From Isochrysis galbana (taxonomy: Eukaryota > Haptophyta > Isochrysidales > Isochrysidaceae), in the NCBI GenBank assembly GCA_018136815.1, contig CM030936.1, forward strand, positions 1,772,569-1,836,568: a stretch of DNA of 64,000 nucleotides, in the 5' to 3' direction. A program made the position numbers and the translations under genes. The notes beneath the pieces were generated by a model. It had not been told where the DNA came from. It made no database searches and saw nothing but the letters and a program-made list of their open reading frames with translations. This document shows, piece after piece, positions 1 to 10,968 of the stretch. Within the stretch, counting starts at the first letter, position 1; each line of letters begins with the position of its first letter.

Positions 1-3000
1 CTTCTCTCGAGGTGTCGATCAAGGCCTGAATCTCGCTATCAAGCTTCAGCAATGCTGATAGAGTCTTGAAGTCGGCTTGCTTCAGGAAACTCGGGTAATG
101 GATTTGCAGGAGATCGGCGAAAGCGGCCTCCGATTCGCGCTGTAGGACATCCGGATAAGTCTGTCCCTCCCCGAGTTCGTAGAATCCAAAGAACTTGGTC
201 AAAATCTGCTTGGACAACTCCTCGCGCGATTCGTCATCAAAAAGGATTTCCACCTCACAAGCTTCCATCCACAAGTCGAGCGACTGTTTGGCCGCCAATG
301 ACGGCAAGTTGTCTCGGAGAGATGCGAGTGCGTCTTCGTCACGCGCCATGAGTGAGATAGAGCCCTCCGCATCACGCAGCCACGCGAGTACTCCAAAGTC
401 CTCGAGCATAGAATTGGCATAAAACTCTTGCTCAGTCGCTCTCCGCACCTCACCTCCGCCAGCCTTGCCTGAATCTTCAGTGCGTCCGGTATCACCGTGC
501 GTTCTCAACCCAACGGGTTGCAGCTCCTCCTCGAAATGCGAAGGCAGTAGCCGCCGAAGGCGCTCGAGCTCGCCGCGCTGCACGTCCGTGGTCTCCTCGG
601 CATCAGCAATGATCCCAATGCTGAAACGGTAAATATCGAGAGAGTCATAGACGGGTTGCAGTGACAACAGGTTTCGGAATGACGTCCCGTCTTCTTTGTA
701 GTTGGTGATCTCATGCTGGGCACCCTCTGGCTTTCGGAGGCTGTGGATGATCCTGAGCACGGCGTCGGGTTCGGTCCCCGCACCCTGCAAAAAGCGGCAA
801 TTGCGGCCGACAACGAAGTCCTTCTCGTATCCCGTCAGGTTAACAAAGGCAGCATTCACGCCAATGATCTTGGCCCCGGGGCTGTGCATGTCCGTGATAA
901 TGATTGCTTGAGGAAGCTTCTCAATGGCATACGAAAACATTTCCAGCCACGACTGCCTCTCAACGAACTCAAGACCAGCCGGCATGGTGCCTCCCATCTC
1001 TTCTTCTTTGGCTAGGATTTGTAGCATTGTTGTACATAGCGGATGCTCCAAGAACGCGGGAAAGACTTCCGAGAGGATCCGTTCCTGTAATTTGGCACCT
1101 TCCTTGTCTAAAGTCTGCCGTAAGAGCAAAGCTGACTTGCCCGTAGCAGGCTCCCCGACTAATTTCTCGTACACCGTCCTCATGTATTCGTCCCGCTGCT
1201 TGGGTGCAATTGAGGATAGATTGGATATGGCGCACGCCGTCTCCCAATCACTCAGGAATGAGCTGAAGCATTCCGACAAAAAGTCTTGGAAGCAAGAGAC
1301 AAAGGCTTGGCACGGGAGGAGGGCTTTCAACGTCTCGGAACGGTCTGCAAACCAGAGCATTCGAGTGAATGGATTCGTCGGATCAAAAGCACCAACCGCC
1401 TTCAGCATGAGTGTGTGCTCACGGACGAAGCGCACGTGGCTCGAGAAATCGGGCGCGCCTTCTTCATCGGGTGCCGGTGGAATCGCCTCCTCCTCTAGTG
1501 GTTCGAGGTGATCTAGAGCCACCGGGATGAGATCTAGCACAACCGCTGCTCGCTGGGCTGAGTGCTCACAAGATTGGCCCCCTGCGCTTGCATCATATTG
1601 GACACCCAAGAAAAAGCGCGCAACTTCGTCGCTGTCAACAACCGCACGCATCTTCAGACGGTTGAGAAATTTACCACCGCTTCGCTTGTAGTTGGTGAGG
1701 GTAACACTGCAGTCCTGGCCTCGACGAATTGCGCTAACGATCTCAACAATCGCCTCTAGCTCTGTTTCGGGGCCCTGCAAGAATCGGCAGTTGCGCCCCA
1801 GGATTTCCGACTTGCTGTAGCCAACGGTTTTGCAGAACGCATCATTGACGTAGATGAGCGGGTTGCCCGGAATGCGGCAGTCAGAGATGGTGAAGCACTC
1901 TGGGAGAGACTCCGCGGCACTGACGACAGCATACAGCCACCCGGCACACTCAGGCGGTACTACATAAGCATCCCAAAGCAGATGCAAACTGCTCCCGAAC
2001 GGCCGCTCGCAACCTAGCTCCAAGCGATCCACGATTGCGTCGCTAGCAGAGGACTGCACGAAAGATGGCATGTGACGCATGGCGATGGTACGTATGGCCT
2101 CGTCAGAAGCATCGGCCAGCTGCTCTAGTAGTCTTTCAATCTCAGATCCCTCCCATGCCCCAGGATCCAAATGAGAGCTGGCGAGTTCGTGCGCACGATC
2201 CTCTTGGACTTCAAAGGGTTGGGACTGCACGTCACGTACCGCCACTACGAAACCGAGCTTCTCAAGGCCGTCCTCGTCTGCCGCCAGGTAGTCTTTGAAT
2301 GTGTCCAACGCGTCTGGGTCGTCCAGCAAAGTCCTCATGCTGGCCTCGAGATCATGTAGCCAGTAAAGCTTGGATAAGTTTGGCACGTCCGCCAGGTCCG
2401 GAGCTTTGGTTGGCGGTTCTTTCAGTGGTAGACTGGATGCCTCGAAGCGAGCCGGCAGCAAGCGAGCCGCCCTCTCTTTTCTCTCGCGCTGCACCGCAGA
2501 CAACTGAGCCACGTCTGCCAGCATCGCAATGCAGAATCGATACATGCCATTCGAGTCATGAATGGGCCGGATGCTGAGATGATTGCGGAAGGAGGTGCCA
2601 TCTTCCTTGTAGTTGGTGAGCTCAACCTGCGCCGGCTTGGCGTGCCGGATTGCCCAGACTAGGCTTGTCAAATCTTCCTGCTCGGTCAGCTCACCTTGAA
2701 GGAAGCGGCAGTTGCGGCCAATGGCAAACTCTTTCTCATACCCAGTGAGCCGTTCGAACGCGTCATTCGCGAGGACGATGCGAGTGCCGGGCTCTTGCAT
2801 GTCAACCATCACAACTGCGAAGGGCAGCTTGTCGGTAGCTTGCTCCAGCATCTCTAGCCACGTCGCATGCTTCCTGAGGTGCGAATCCTCGTCGAACGCA
2901 TCGAGATCGGCATGAAAGAGCTTACTCAAGAATCGCTGACCGTCCGGCGCCTCCAAGAACAAGCCGATGTATTCGGCAACCACAGGTGCCAGACGCTCCG

Positions 3001-5122
3001 CCTTCTCATCTGGCGATGTGCTTTGGTCGAACGCGGACTGCAACTGCCGATCCGTTGTGATCTTAGGTACCTTCTCAACGAGCATTTTGCGGAAGTCTTC
3101 CACGCCTTCACCGACGATGAGCTGCTTGGCGAACTCTGTCGCCAGCTCTTCCGAAGTTTCTGCGCAGAGCCATAATATGGCCGCAACTGCCGCCCAATCC
3201 CGCACTCCACCCGCGGCCTTGCGCATGCGCGCATGCTCCTGGCTGAAGCGCGCCGCGCCACGAATATCTTCCGCGCCGCCGGACGGAATTGCGCCCGTAA
3301 TTGCATTTCGGGCGGAATTCTCAGCGATTTGCATTGGAGTCGCGCCGCTCTTCCCCTGCGGCGCTGAGGGTGCGTTTGGATCCACGTAGAGAGAAGGAAT
3401 GAGCTGTGACAAGATCGTGGTCGTGACTGCATCGCGGGGACTGCCGGTGAGCTCTTTCTGCACTCCAACGAAATAGCGCGTCGTCCCCCCAGCGTCCGTC
3501 ATAGAGCGCATAATGAGGAAATTCTTGAATTGTTGTCCGTTGCGCCGGTAGTTGGTGATGCGCACAAAGCAGTCCTCGCCATGGCGGATCGCGTGAGATA
3601 TCGCGGCAACCGCATTCACCTCCGTCTCTGGGCCTTGCAAGAATCGGCAGTTGCGGCCGAGCACTTCCGACTTGCTGTAGCCGACGGTCTTGCAAAAAGA
3701 CTGATTCACATAGATGAGGGGGTTACCCGCCTGCCGCGCATCCGTGATGGTGACACATTCAGGCATCTTGTCGAGGACTGTGACGAGGCCAAAGAGCCAT
3801 GCTGCGCAATCCGGAGGCACCCGATATTTTTCCCAAAGAAGGTGCGAACAGCCTGCCGCGCTGAAATCGAGGCCAAGCTGCAGCCGCTTCACAACAGCGT
3901 CGCTTGCGCTTGAAGCGATAAAGGTGGCGATGTGCTGTTCTGCTATGGAGCGCATCGCTGCACCTGCCGCAGCCTGCAGTTGATGCACCAGCTCTTCAGG
4001 ATCGTCCGCGTCCCACGTCCCCTCAGGCAGGTGATTGGCCGCGACGTCTGCCGCTTGCTCACTTCTCATCACGAGCGGCCTCATGCTCAGCTCTCGCACG
4101 TCTAAGATCATCTCGAGCTGATTGGACGCGGTCCTGGATGATTCCAAATGGTCCTTCAGGGCATCGAGGGCGTCGGCGTCATCCAATATGGCGCCCAGGC
4201 ATCGCTGCACGTTAGTCAGGCACACGAGCTTGTCGAGGGAGCGATCCTTCCGCACAGCATCTGATACTCGCGTAAAATCCACGTCAGGCACCTTGCGCTC
4301 GCGCGACACGCTGCACTGGCGAGGTAGAAGTTCACGTAATCGCGCCAACTCTACCCTCGTGCTCTCAGTCAGCGTGGCCACATCGGCCATGAGTGCAACG
4401 GAGTAACAATAGAGGCCGTTGACATCACGAACCGGCAGTAATGTCAGCCAGTTGCTGAAAGTGGTGCCGTCTTGCTTGTAATTGGTGAGCTTAACGGTGA
4501 GCTCCTCCGCGTCTCGCATACTTTTGACAATTTTGGCCACTTCCTCTTGTTCGGTCAGCGGGCCCTGCAAGAAGCGGCAATTTGTCCCAATAATGCTGTC
4601 ACGTTCAAACAGGGTGAGCTTCTCGAACATTTCATTCGCGCCTACCAAGGGCGTGCCCGGCTCAAGCATGTCCACTACAATCACGGCATGAGGGACCTTG
4701 GCGACCGCCTCGCTCAACATGGCCGCCCAATCGTCGTCCTCCTCCACAATCGGCAGAGCGGCAAATTCCGGGTTGCCCCTGGACATACGAATCACACGTC
4801 TACCGTAGTTGGCCTGCAAGAACGGTCCCAACCACTGCTCCTGCAACTTGGCGAGAATCCGCTCCGCTTTCTGCTCGAGCAACTGCAACGCCTCCGTGCT
4901 ATCGACGCGCACCGCTTGGGCCCCCGCACCGAGGGCCCGGTGTACCTCGTGCAACCTAATCGCCTCCGACGCGCGCGCCCATGGATCACGGATGCTCATG
5001 CAATCCTTGATTTGTTGCCAGTGAGTGAGGCTCACCTGCACCAGTGTACGGGATGCGAGAGGGTCAGGTGGCGTAAAAAGGGGGATGGCTGGACGTGCCC
5101 TGCTCCAGGCGGCCACGGCGCT
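1..5122 (-). CDS. Multi-LOV photoreceptor with RGS-like segments (partial, runs off left edge)
   Basis: A single minus-strand frame is open from about 5122 to the left edge (roughly 1700 residues) with no stop. It holds five LOV-type PAS domains. The flavin-binding motif GRNCRFLQG is read at 3632-3658, 2693-2719, 1772-1798 and 782-808, and as GTNCRFLQG at 4562-4588, so the adduct-forming cysteine is present in all five. Spacing is 920-990 bp. Between them lie helical segments; those after LOV 1, 3 and 5 look like RGS domains (G-alpha GTPase activators), for example around 2050-2350 and 1-370. In known families LOV domains bind FMN and sense blue light, and RGS-LOV fusions are known in fungi. 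A blue-light-controlled G-protein or membrane regulator is an inference. There is no ATG at the head of the frame. Upstream exons probably lie at 5035-5450, but their splicing is unresolved. The RGS call is less certain than the LOV call. Confidence 0.85.
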
Positions 5123-5470
5123 TCAAAGAGCCGCGGCACGCCACGTAGCACATAGTACTGTAAGCCAACGGTACAGCGTGGCTTTGCACGGGCACCGGCG
5201 CGCCGAACCTTTGCTCGCTTGTCTATATCAGTTAGGAACAGCTCAAACTGTTTCCGCCCCGCATCTGGGCGGATGATGGCGCGCAACGCTTCGGCTGACG
5301 GATCGAGCCAGCGAACGCGGAGGAGGGTCTCTACCGGGTCTAGGATGACGTTGTCGTTGTCCTCAACTTTGTGCGTGACCCATTTCTCCTGAGGCGCGTG
5401 GCGGAAGGGCGCAAGCGGAATATGTCGCAGAGATGCGAGGGGCTTAGGCAGTGTGGTCGGTGGACGTCAG

Positions 5471-7049
5471 TCATGATAGTGGACCAAATGGGCTTCGGAC
5501 ATTGCGAGGGCGCACATCGCGAGCTGCTTCAAGCCCAAAGTTTTTGGGCGCCTGCCAGATGGTTCCATCATGTCGGATGAGAGTTGAACGGCCTTTGTCA
5601 TCGATCATCATGTCCCGGGCCTCGTTCTGTCCGAGGATGTTGGCGGCCATGTAGTCAAGCGAGCCCTTCTTGCTCTGCTTAAGCTTTGAGTTGAAGCTAC
5701 TCGTGTCCATGGCCTCTTCCGACTCGCGTAACGCCTCGCGCTTGCGGCGCTGCTTCACCCCCTCGATCACGTTAAGTCTTTCGAGCCTGTCAGGGTGTCA
5801 CGCAGCGTGCAATTAATCGAACTCACGGGCATTGGGCGTTCTGTAAGGGCGGCAATGTACGTCACTAGGCGTCAAATCGCCGTTCAAAAGGTAGCGCACC
5901 TGAACTGTCCTTCGAGCACGGTGACGGCTGCCTGTTGCGTCTTCTCTAGAATCCGCTGCTTCTGCTTGTGGTGGTCCTTCAGCTTCTCCTGCGCGACCTT
6001 ATGCGCTGCGACCATCTGCGAGGCGAGCGAGCCCCGGTCATTGCCCAACACCTGCCGCATCGTGTTCTTGCGCCAAACGTCACGCTCGCGCTTCTCCAGC
6101 GCCTCGGCCTTCTGCTGCAGCTCAATCAGCATTGTGGCGTTCGAATGAAGCTCGCTAAGCTTCTTCACATTCTCGATGAGCGACGCCAGCTCGCGAGATG
6201 GCCTGAAGCGGTGCTTCTTCAACTGCATGGCCCAAGGCACAACGCCACCCTCGGGCGCAGACGCACTGGGGGTCCATCCTGAGCCAATGGTCATCATGGC
6301 GGTCACATTCTCTACAAGCTGGTGCATTTCATTGGCCTGCTTCTCGAGCAGGTTCTGGTAATCGGTCATTTGCGTCTGGATCAGCGTGTCCATCTCTTGC
6401 TGATGCGACTGATGCAACTCGTCAGAACGCTTCCTTTGGCGCATCTCCATGGCTGTGAGCCGCTGCTTGACAAGCTTCTCGTCCTCAGCGGACTTGTCGT
6501 TACTTTTGTCCTTCTTTTTCTCGTTGATCGCCGTCTGCAGCTCGAAGACCTCCGATGTGAAGCCGACGCGTCGGTAGGCACGCTGTTCGGCGATTAGATC
6601 CTGTAGGTTGTTGGGCTTGGTAACCTTCGGCTGGAGCACCTTGGGCTTTGAGGAGGTGTCGTCCTGCTGCTCCAGCGCCGAGCTGACCATCTCGTGCGCC
6701 AGTTCTGTCACCCTCCGGCGCGAGTCCTCGGTCCGGCCGAGGCCGAGCAGAGAGACGAGGTGCTGGTTCGTCTTGCCACGCTCTGAAAACGCGGGAGGAC
6801 GGGGGGGGAGGGGGTGGTGAGGATGCGTGAGCTGTGAGAAGCGAGGAGGCGGTGGAAGGGACCGATGCTGGATCAAGACGAGCGGGGTGTGTTGTGGCAG
6901 GCGAGTCGTTGAGCGGGTAGATGTGATGGCGGCGAGCGACTGCGCGGGAGAGCAGGGGAAGCAGGGAGAGCAGGGAGAGCCTTGCCTTCCTCAAAGGCGA
7001 AGCTTGCGGCAAACGAGTGGATGTCGTCATGGTGGCCCTGAGAGGTCAT
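5471..7049 (-). CDS. Coiled-coil protein, three exons; may be the 5' part of the LOV gene
   Basis: Exons 7049-6986, 6782-5900 and 5786-5471 join in frame to 420 residues, starting MTSQGHHDD. The second intron (5787-5899) is GT-AG. The first (6783-6985) appears to use a GC donor (GAAG then GCAAGG) and ends in a pyrimidine-rich TTTCAG. Residues about 90-310 are charged and helical with many Gln, Lys and Glu heptads, typical of a coiled coil. The tail is less helical and contains GTIWQAPKNFGLEAARD. I do not recognise the family. The stop lies only about 20 bp before the open frame of the downstream LOV exons on the same strand, so either the genes are packed with almost no spacer or exon 3 splices onward into the LOV array. 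Confidence 0.75.
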
Positions 7050-7069
7050 CCAGAGCGAGCCAAACTGCG

Positions 7070-7560
7070 CGCGCGCGCGCGCGCTCTCTCTCCTCCCCTC
7101 TCTTGTTGCCTGGGCCCTTGCGTGTCCCTACCGACGCACACGCTCTCGAGGGCCCCTCGTGATGGGGGGGTTGGGGCTGGAGGAGCAAGCGGGCAAGCTC
7201 CGCGCCCCCCCTCTTTCTCTCTCTCTCTCCTCGAAATCTCTCTTCCTCTTTCCTCTCTCTTCTCTTGCCTCTCACTTCCTCTGTCCCTCTCTCTTTCTCT
7301 CGCTTTCTCTCGTTACAAGTACCTCTAATCTTCCCTCTCTATTTTCTCTCAATTTTCTTTTAGAGTACTCTCTCTTCTCTCCTCACTCTTCTCTCTCTCG
7401 TCTCACGTCTCTCGTTTCTCCTCTCCTAGAGTATTCTCTCTCCTCTCTCCTCTCCCTTCCCTCCCTCTCGCCCCTCTCCTCTCTCAGCTCTTTTTTCTCC
7501 TCTCCTCTCCTCTCCTCTCCTTCTCTCAGCCGGCGCCCGCAAAGTCCGTTCTTCTCTTCT
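7070..7560. repeat. CT-rich polypyrimidine tract
   Basis: Almost pure pyrimidine on the plus strand with many CTCTCT runs, after a short GC dinucleotide run at 7071-7083. It lies just upstream of the start codon of the minus-strand coiled-coil gene, so it reads as polypurine on that gene's sense strand. Open frames across it are compositional. Confidence 0.85.
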
Positions 7561-7599
7561 CCCCCATGTGTGTACTTCTACTTCCCCTTAAAACGCAAT

Positions 7600-8200
7600 G
7601 AGAACTGAATTCTCAGCACTCGTCACATCTGTGTGAGCGGCGCTGACACACTGGACGAGATGTGAGCAACCACAGTGCACCCATGCCCAAGAACAGATCC
7701 ACCGAACCAGATCAACTGAATAAACCAGAGGACAAACAGACAGCCTGCGCGTGCGCCCCCTCGGCCGGCCATCCGCCACATATCTCTCTACCTTCTCCGT
7801 CTCCTATGATACAATCGACTTTGTTGGTGGGGGAGAGGGAGGGCTGCCGCACTCTCCACCCTCTCTCTCTCTCTCTCCTCCCCCACCCAACGGATCTGCC
7901 CCCCCCCGCCCCCCGCCCCGCCCGCGCGCGCAGCAACGGCAGCAGAGAGCGAGGCGAGGAGCAAGGGGGGGGGGGGGGGAGAGGCCCCTCCGGCTCTGTG
8001 GGTGGCTCCCAGAATAGATGATGGGGATCGGGACGCCAAACAGAAAGAAGCCAGTGTTGGGCGTTTAGTAAGACAGCTCATTTGCTTAGTAAGATCTTAC
8101 GAAAAATTTGCTCGTAAGACACCCCCAACTGTCTTATTTACGTCGCGCCGCCGCCTTAGTAGGACAGGGCTCCAAGTGTCTCTTATTTACGGCGACGGAG
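7600..8200. other. Low-complexity intergenic stretch, no gene seen
   Basis: Contains CT runs, a G run at 7967-7979 and an AT-richer patch (8040-8170) with repeated TTAGTAAGA-like words. No frame has protein-like composition. Confidence 0.5.
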
Positions 8201-8203
8201 TAA

Positions 8204-8240
8204 TAGGGCGGTCAAACAGGGCTTTTTAAGTACTAATATG
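8204..8240 (+). mobile_element. Solitary terminus of the long-TIR DNA element
   Basis: TA followed by GGGCGGTCAAACAGGGC and TTTT, the same outer end as both termini of the element at 30137-31852. No matching inverted end is visible nearby, so this is a solo or decayed end. Confidence 0.6.
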
Positions 8241-8629
8241 GGGGGGGGTGACATTTTTTGACCATTTTCCAAAAAGTCCACAACAAAACTCCCAGGGGGG
8301 CCACCTGCCGCCACGAAAATCTTCGCCAGAAAATGGTGCGATTCTCCTCCCCCCTCGCCCCTCCCTTGCACACGCTCTGGGGCTCTACCGGTAAAGAACC
8401 GCGGCGCCCGCCGCGGCCGCGGGAGTGATAGACGTATTTTGAAACAGAGTATTCATCACACCGGATTCCTTATTGATCCGTCCCACTCGTCGGCCGCCCG
8501 AGATTGATCGCCTGCCTGCTGAAGGCAAGACGTCATCTGCGCAGCCCTCAGCGCACCTCATAGTGCGCGCACACGGCCCCCTAGGCCACACACGTACCCG
8601 CCCTGACCACCCCGACCCGCCCCTCGCAG

Positions 8630-9900
8630 GATTCGCCCTCGCCCGACGTTGCCACCGACTTCCAACTTCTCAACGCTGGGGTCATCGACACCTGGCTCAC
8701 GAGCGCCAGCGTCCAGGCCGTCCTCGCCGCGCTCCTGTGCTCGAGCCCCCCCAATCCGGCGTTGGTCGACGAGGCTCGTCCAGTGGGTGGCCTGAGTGTG
8801 AGTGTGGCCCACGCGACCGCGCTCCACGCCGCTGCGGAAGAATGGGCTCAAAATCTCGCCAGAGCGCACATACGCGCGTCTGGCGAGGCCACACCACCGG
8901 GAGCTGATGTTATATTCGCCCGGTGGGTGGAGGCCTTGACAGGCGGCGCAGGTACTCTGCAGGCGCTTCCGCAGGCGAGGAGCACCGCCACGAGGTCGCT
9001 GCTGGCAAGGGCCGGCGCGCTACGCCAAGGCGCAGGCAAAGGTCTTGTATCACTCGGAATACAAGGCGCGCAGGGCGCTCGCACGCGGAAATGACCCAGA
9101 GGTGGTCGCCCAGAAAAAGGCGGCGGAGCTGGCGAGGCTCTCGCAAGACTGGTCCAAGCCATTCGCCTCCTCCGGTTCCGGCGGCGGCGGCGACGGCGGC
9201 AGCGGAGGCGGCGGCGGCGGCGGTGGCGGCGGTGGCGGCGGCGGCGGTGGTGGCGGCGGCGGTGGCGCCAGCCCACCTCCTGCGCCCCTCCCCCCGCGCG
9301 AAATGCGTTGGATGCTGGCCTGTGGCACGGCGTCTCCGGGCTCGCCATTTCGGGCGCTCGCCGGCGCCGCTCTACCGCTCACTATTATCTGTGAGTTCGT
9401 CGGCTGTGGCGCTCGCTCACATTGGGCACCGCGCCGGCAGCAGCCAGCGATTCGTGTGACGCAAGCGCTTCTCCGGCTGGAGATGCGGCGCAGCTCCCAG
9501 CTGCGCGACGAGCTCGCGGCGCGAGAGGTCGCCATGGTGGCACTGGAGCGGAGCCAGCAGCAGGCGGCGCGGCATGCGACGGCGGCGGCGACGGCACTTG
9601 AAGCAGGGAGACGCGCCGCTGTCGAGGAGGTGGCAGCGGCGCGGCTCTCCGCGGCAGCGCGCGCTGCTGCGGTGCGCAGCGCGAGCAAGGCAGCGCTCGC
9701 AAAAGCGGAGGCGCGGCACGCGGCCGCGATGGAGGCGGCGCAGCTGGCGCAGCGGGCAGCCGAGGAGAAGGCGACGCTGAGCATCCGGGATCACCAGGAG
9801 CAACACCGGGCATACACCGAGCTGCTGCGGCAGGCGAGTGCGTCGGCCGTGAAAGAGAAGGAGGACGCGTGGGACCTTATTCCTGTGCGTAACTGTCGCC
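8630..9900 (+). CDS. Gly-rich and Ala-rich coiled-coil protein, multi-exon, structure incomplete
   Basis: An exon at about 8630-8797 follows a CCCCTCGCAG acceptor, reads DSPSPDVATDFQLLNAGV and onward, and ends at an AGT/GTGAGT donor. A later exon is in frame by about 9000 (KVLYHSEYKARRALARG), then a run of about 30 glycines with interspersed Asp and Ser (9178-9268), then a probable short intron from a GTGAGTT donor at 9391 to about 9465. It ends in a strongly helical Ala/Glu/Arg coiled coil to about 9880. The junction between 8797 and about 9000 is not resolved, and no start or stop can be fixed. The 3' side runs into repeats from about 9990. I do not recognise the family. The antisense frame is a poly-Pro shadow. 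Confidence 0.5.
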
Positions 9901-10012
9901 CCCGTCGGATCGTCTGTCGCCCCGTCGCTCTCTTGTCGGCATTCTCTTCCTTGTTCGGTCTGTCGCACCCGCCGGTGAGTTATTTATGGGCGTGGGGGTG
10001 CGCGACGAACCC

Positions 10013-10200
10013 TACCAAAAAAAAATATTCTTGAAGGTGCCCGCTATGCTGCTACTGACTCACACCCCTCCGGTATCTCACTCGCCATCGCCTATACCCC
10101 ACACTCTCATCCCCGCTTCCGCTACCCCCCCTACGGGGGGTGGGCCCGCGTGCACTACGACGGGCCAGGCGGGTGGGGGGCGGGCTGGGGCAGGCCTGTC
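10013..10200 (+). repeat. Dispersed repeat family A, copy 1
   Basis: Starts near AAATATTCTTGAAGGTG and runs through CATCGCCTATA and GGGGTGGGCCCG. Similar words occur in the same order and orientation at about 36215-36420. No coding potential is seen. Confidence 0.6.
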
Positions 10201-10469
10201 AGTTCTATCTCTGCGGACAAACGTAAACGCGCGCGTCGCTTACCTTATTTTGTCTCTTCGTTTTGTGGACCCCGCCTCTTGGGTCGTTCTTCGTCTGGCG
10301 CCGCGCTTTCGCGGTGCCCGCCTGTCACAACGGGTGTCGACCTGTAAACATATCGTAAACGAGCGTGAGTATTACCTTTCCTCGGACCAGATCGTGTCGT
10401 TTTTTTTGTCGTTCTTTCCTCGTCGTTCTCTTCGTTCTCTTCCGGCGTGCGATGCCCGCGCGCGCCATG

Positions 10470-10620
10470 GCCCCCCTCTGGAGGGACCCTCGGGTCCCCC
10501 CAGAGAGCCAGCTGGGCCAGCTCAGGGGGCAGTGGAGGCTGGGGCTGGGCCCCTGGCCTCCCCTGCCTCTCCCTCGCTGGCCTCACTGGCTCTGGGTGCC
10601 TTCCTGGCGGCTCGGATGCT
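10470..10620 (+). repeat. Dispersed repeat family B, copy 1
   Basis: Contains GGGGCAGTGGAGGCTGGGGCT flanked by GGCCAGCT and CTCGCTGGC words, matched at about 21435-21565. GC-rich and non-coding in appearance. Confidence 0.65.
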
Positions 10621-10730
10621 CTGTGACTCAGTGGAGAAGGGGTGGGTCAGTGCGATGGGGAACATGTGCAGGCGAATGCGTGCGGCGCGCGGCGCGCGCT
10701 TGGCGGTAGTCTGGACAGGAATGATGTCAG

Positions 10731-10760
10731 CTCAGCCCCTGCCAGCAGGCAGGGGCTGAG
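10731..10760. repeat. Perfect hairpin, 13-bp stem
   Basis: CTCAGCCCCTGCC, loop AGCA, then the exact reverse complement. A related hairpin with an 11-bp stem lies at 36419-36444. The two stems share CAGCCCCTGCC. Confidence 0.85.
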
Positions 10761-10852
10761 GATGATTGTGCAGGCCCACCCAGAGGGTGTCTGCGATGGA
10801 GGAGGGGGGGAACGCGGCCCCCATGACCCTATCAGTTTTACTGATAAGCATG

Positions 10853-10968
10853 CGACGAACCCTACCAACCTGGATGTGCCTGAGCTTCACCGTGTGGCCG
10901 CACGGCGAAGGACCTGGGGATAAGAGCCTGGAAATCGCATCATCTACGATCTACGATGAATGCGACAT
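10853..10968 (+). repeat. Dispersed repeat family C, copy 1
   Basis: Homologous, in inverted orientation, to 44035-44144. Shared words include CTGAGCTTCACCGTGTGGCC, GGCGAAGGACCTGG and GCATCATCTA. This copy has a short internal CTACGAT duplication. About 110 bp and non-coding. Confidence 0.8.

Noticed and set aside
9050-9784. 244-residue minus-strand Ala/Ser/Pro frame
   Set aside because: Antisense of the Gly-rich and Ala-rich coiled-coil exon; poly-Pro from the GGC run.
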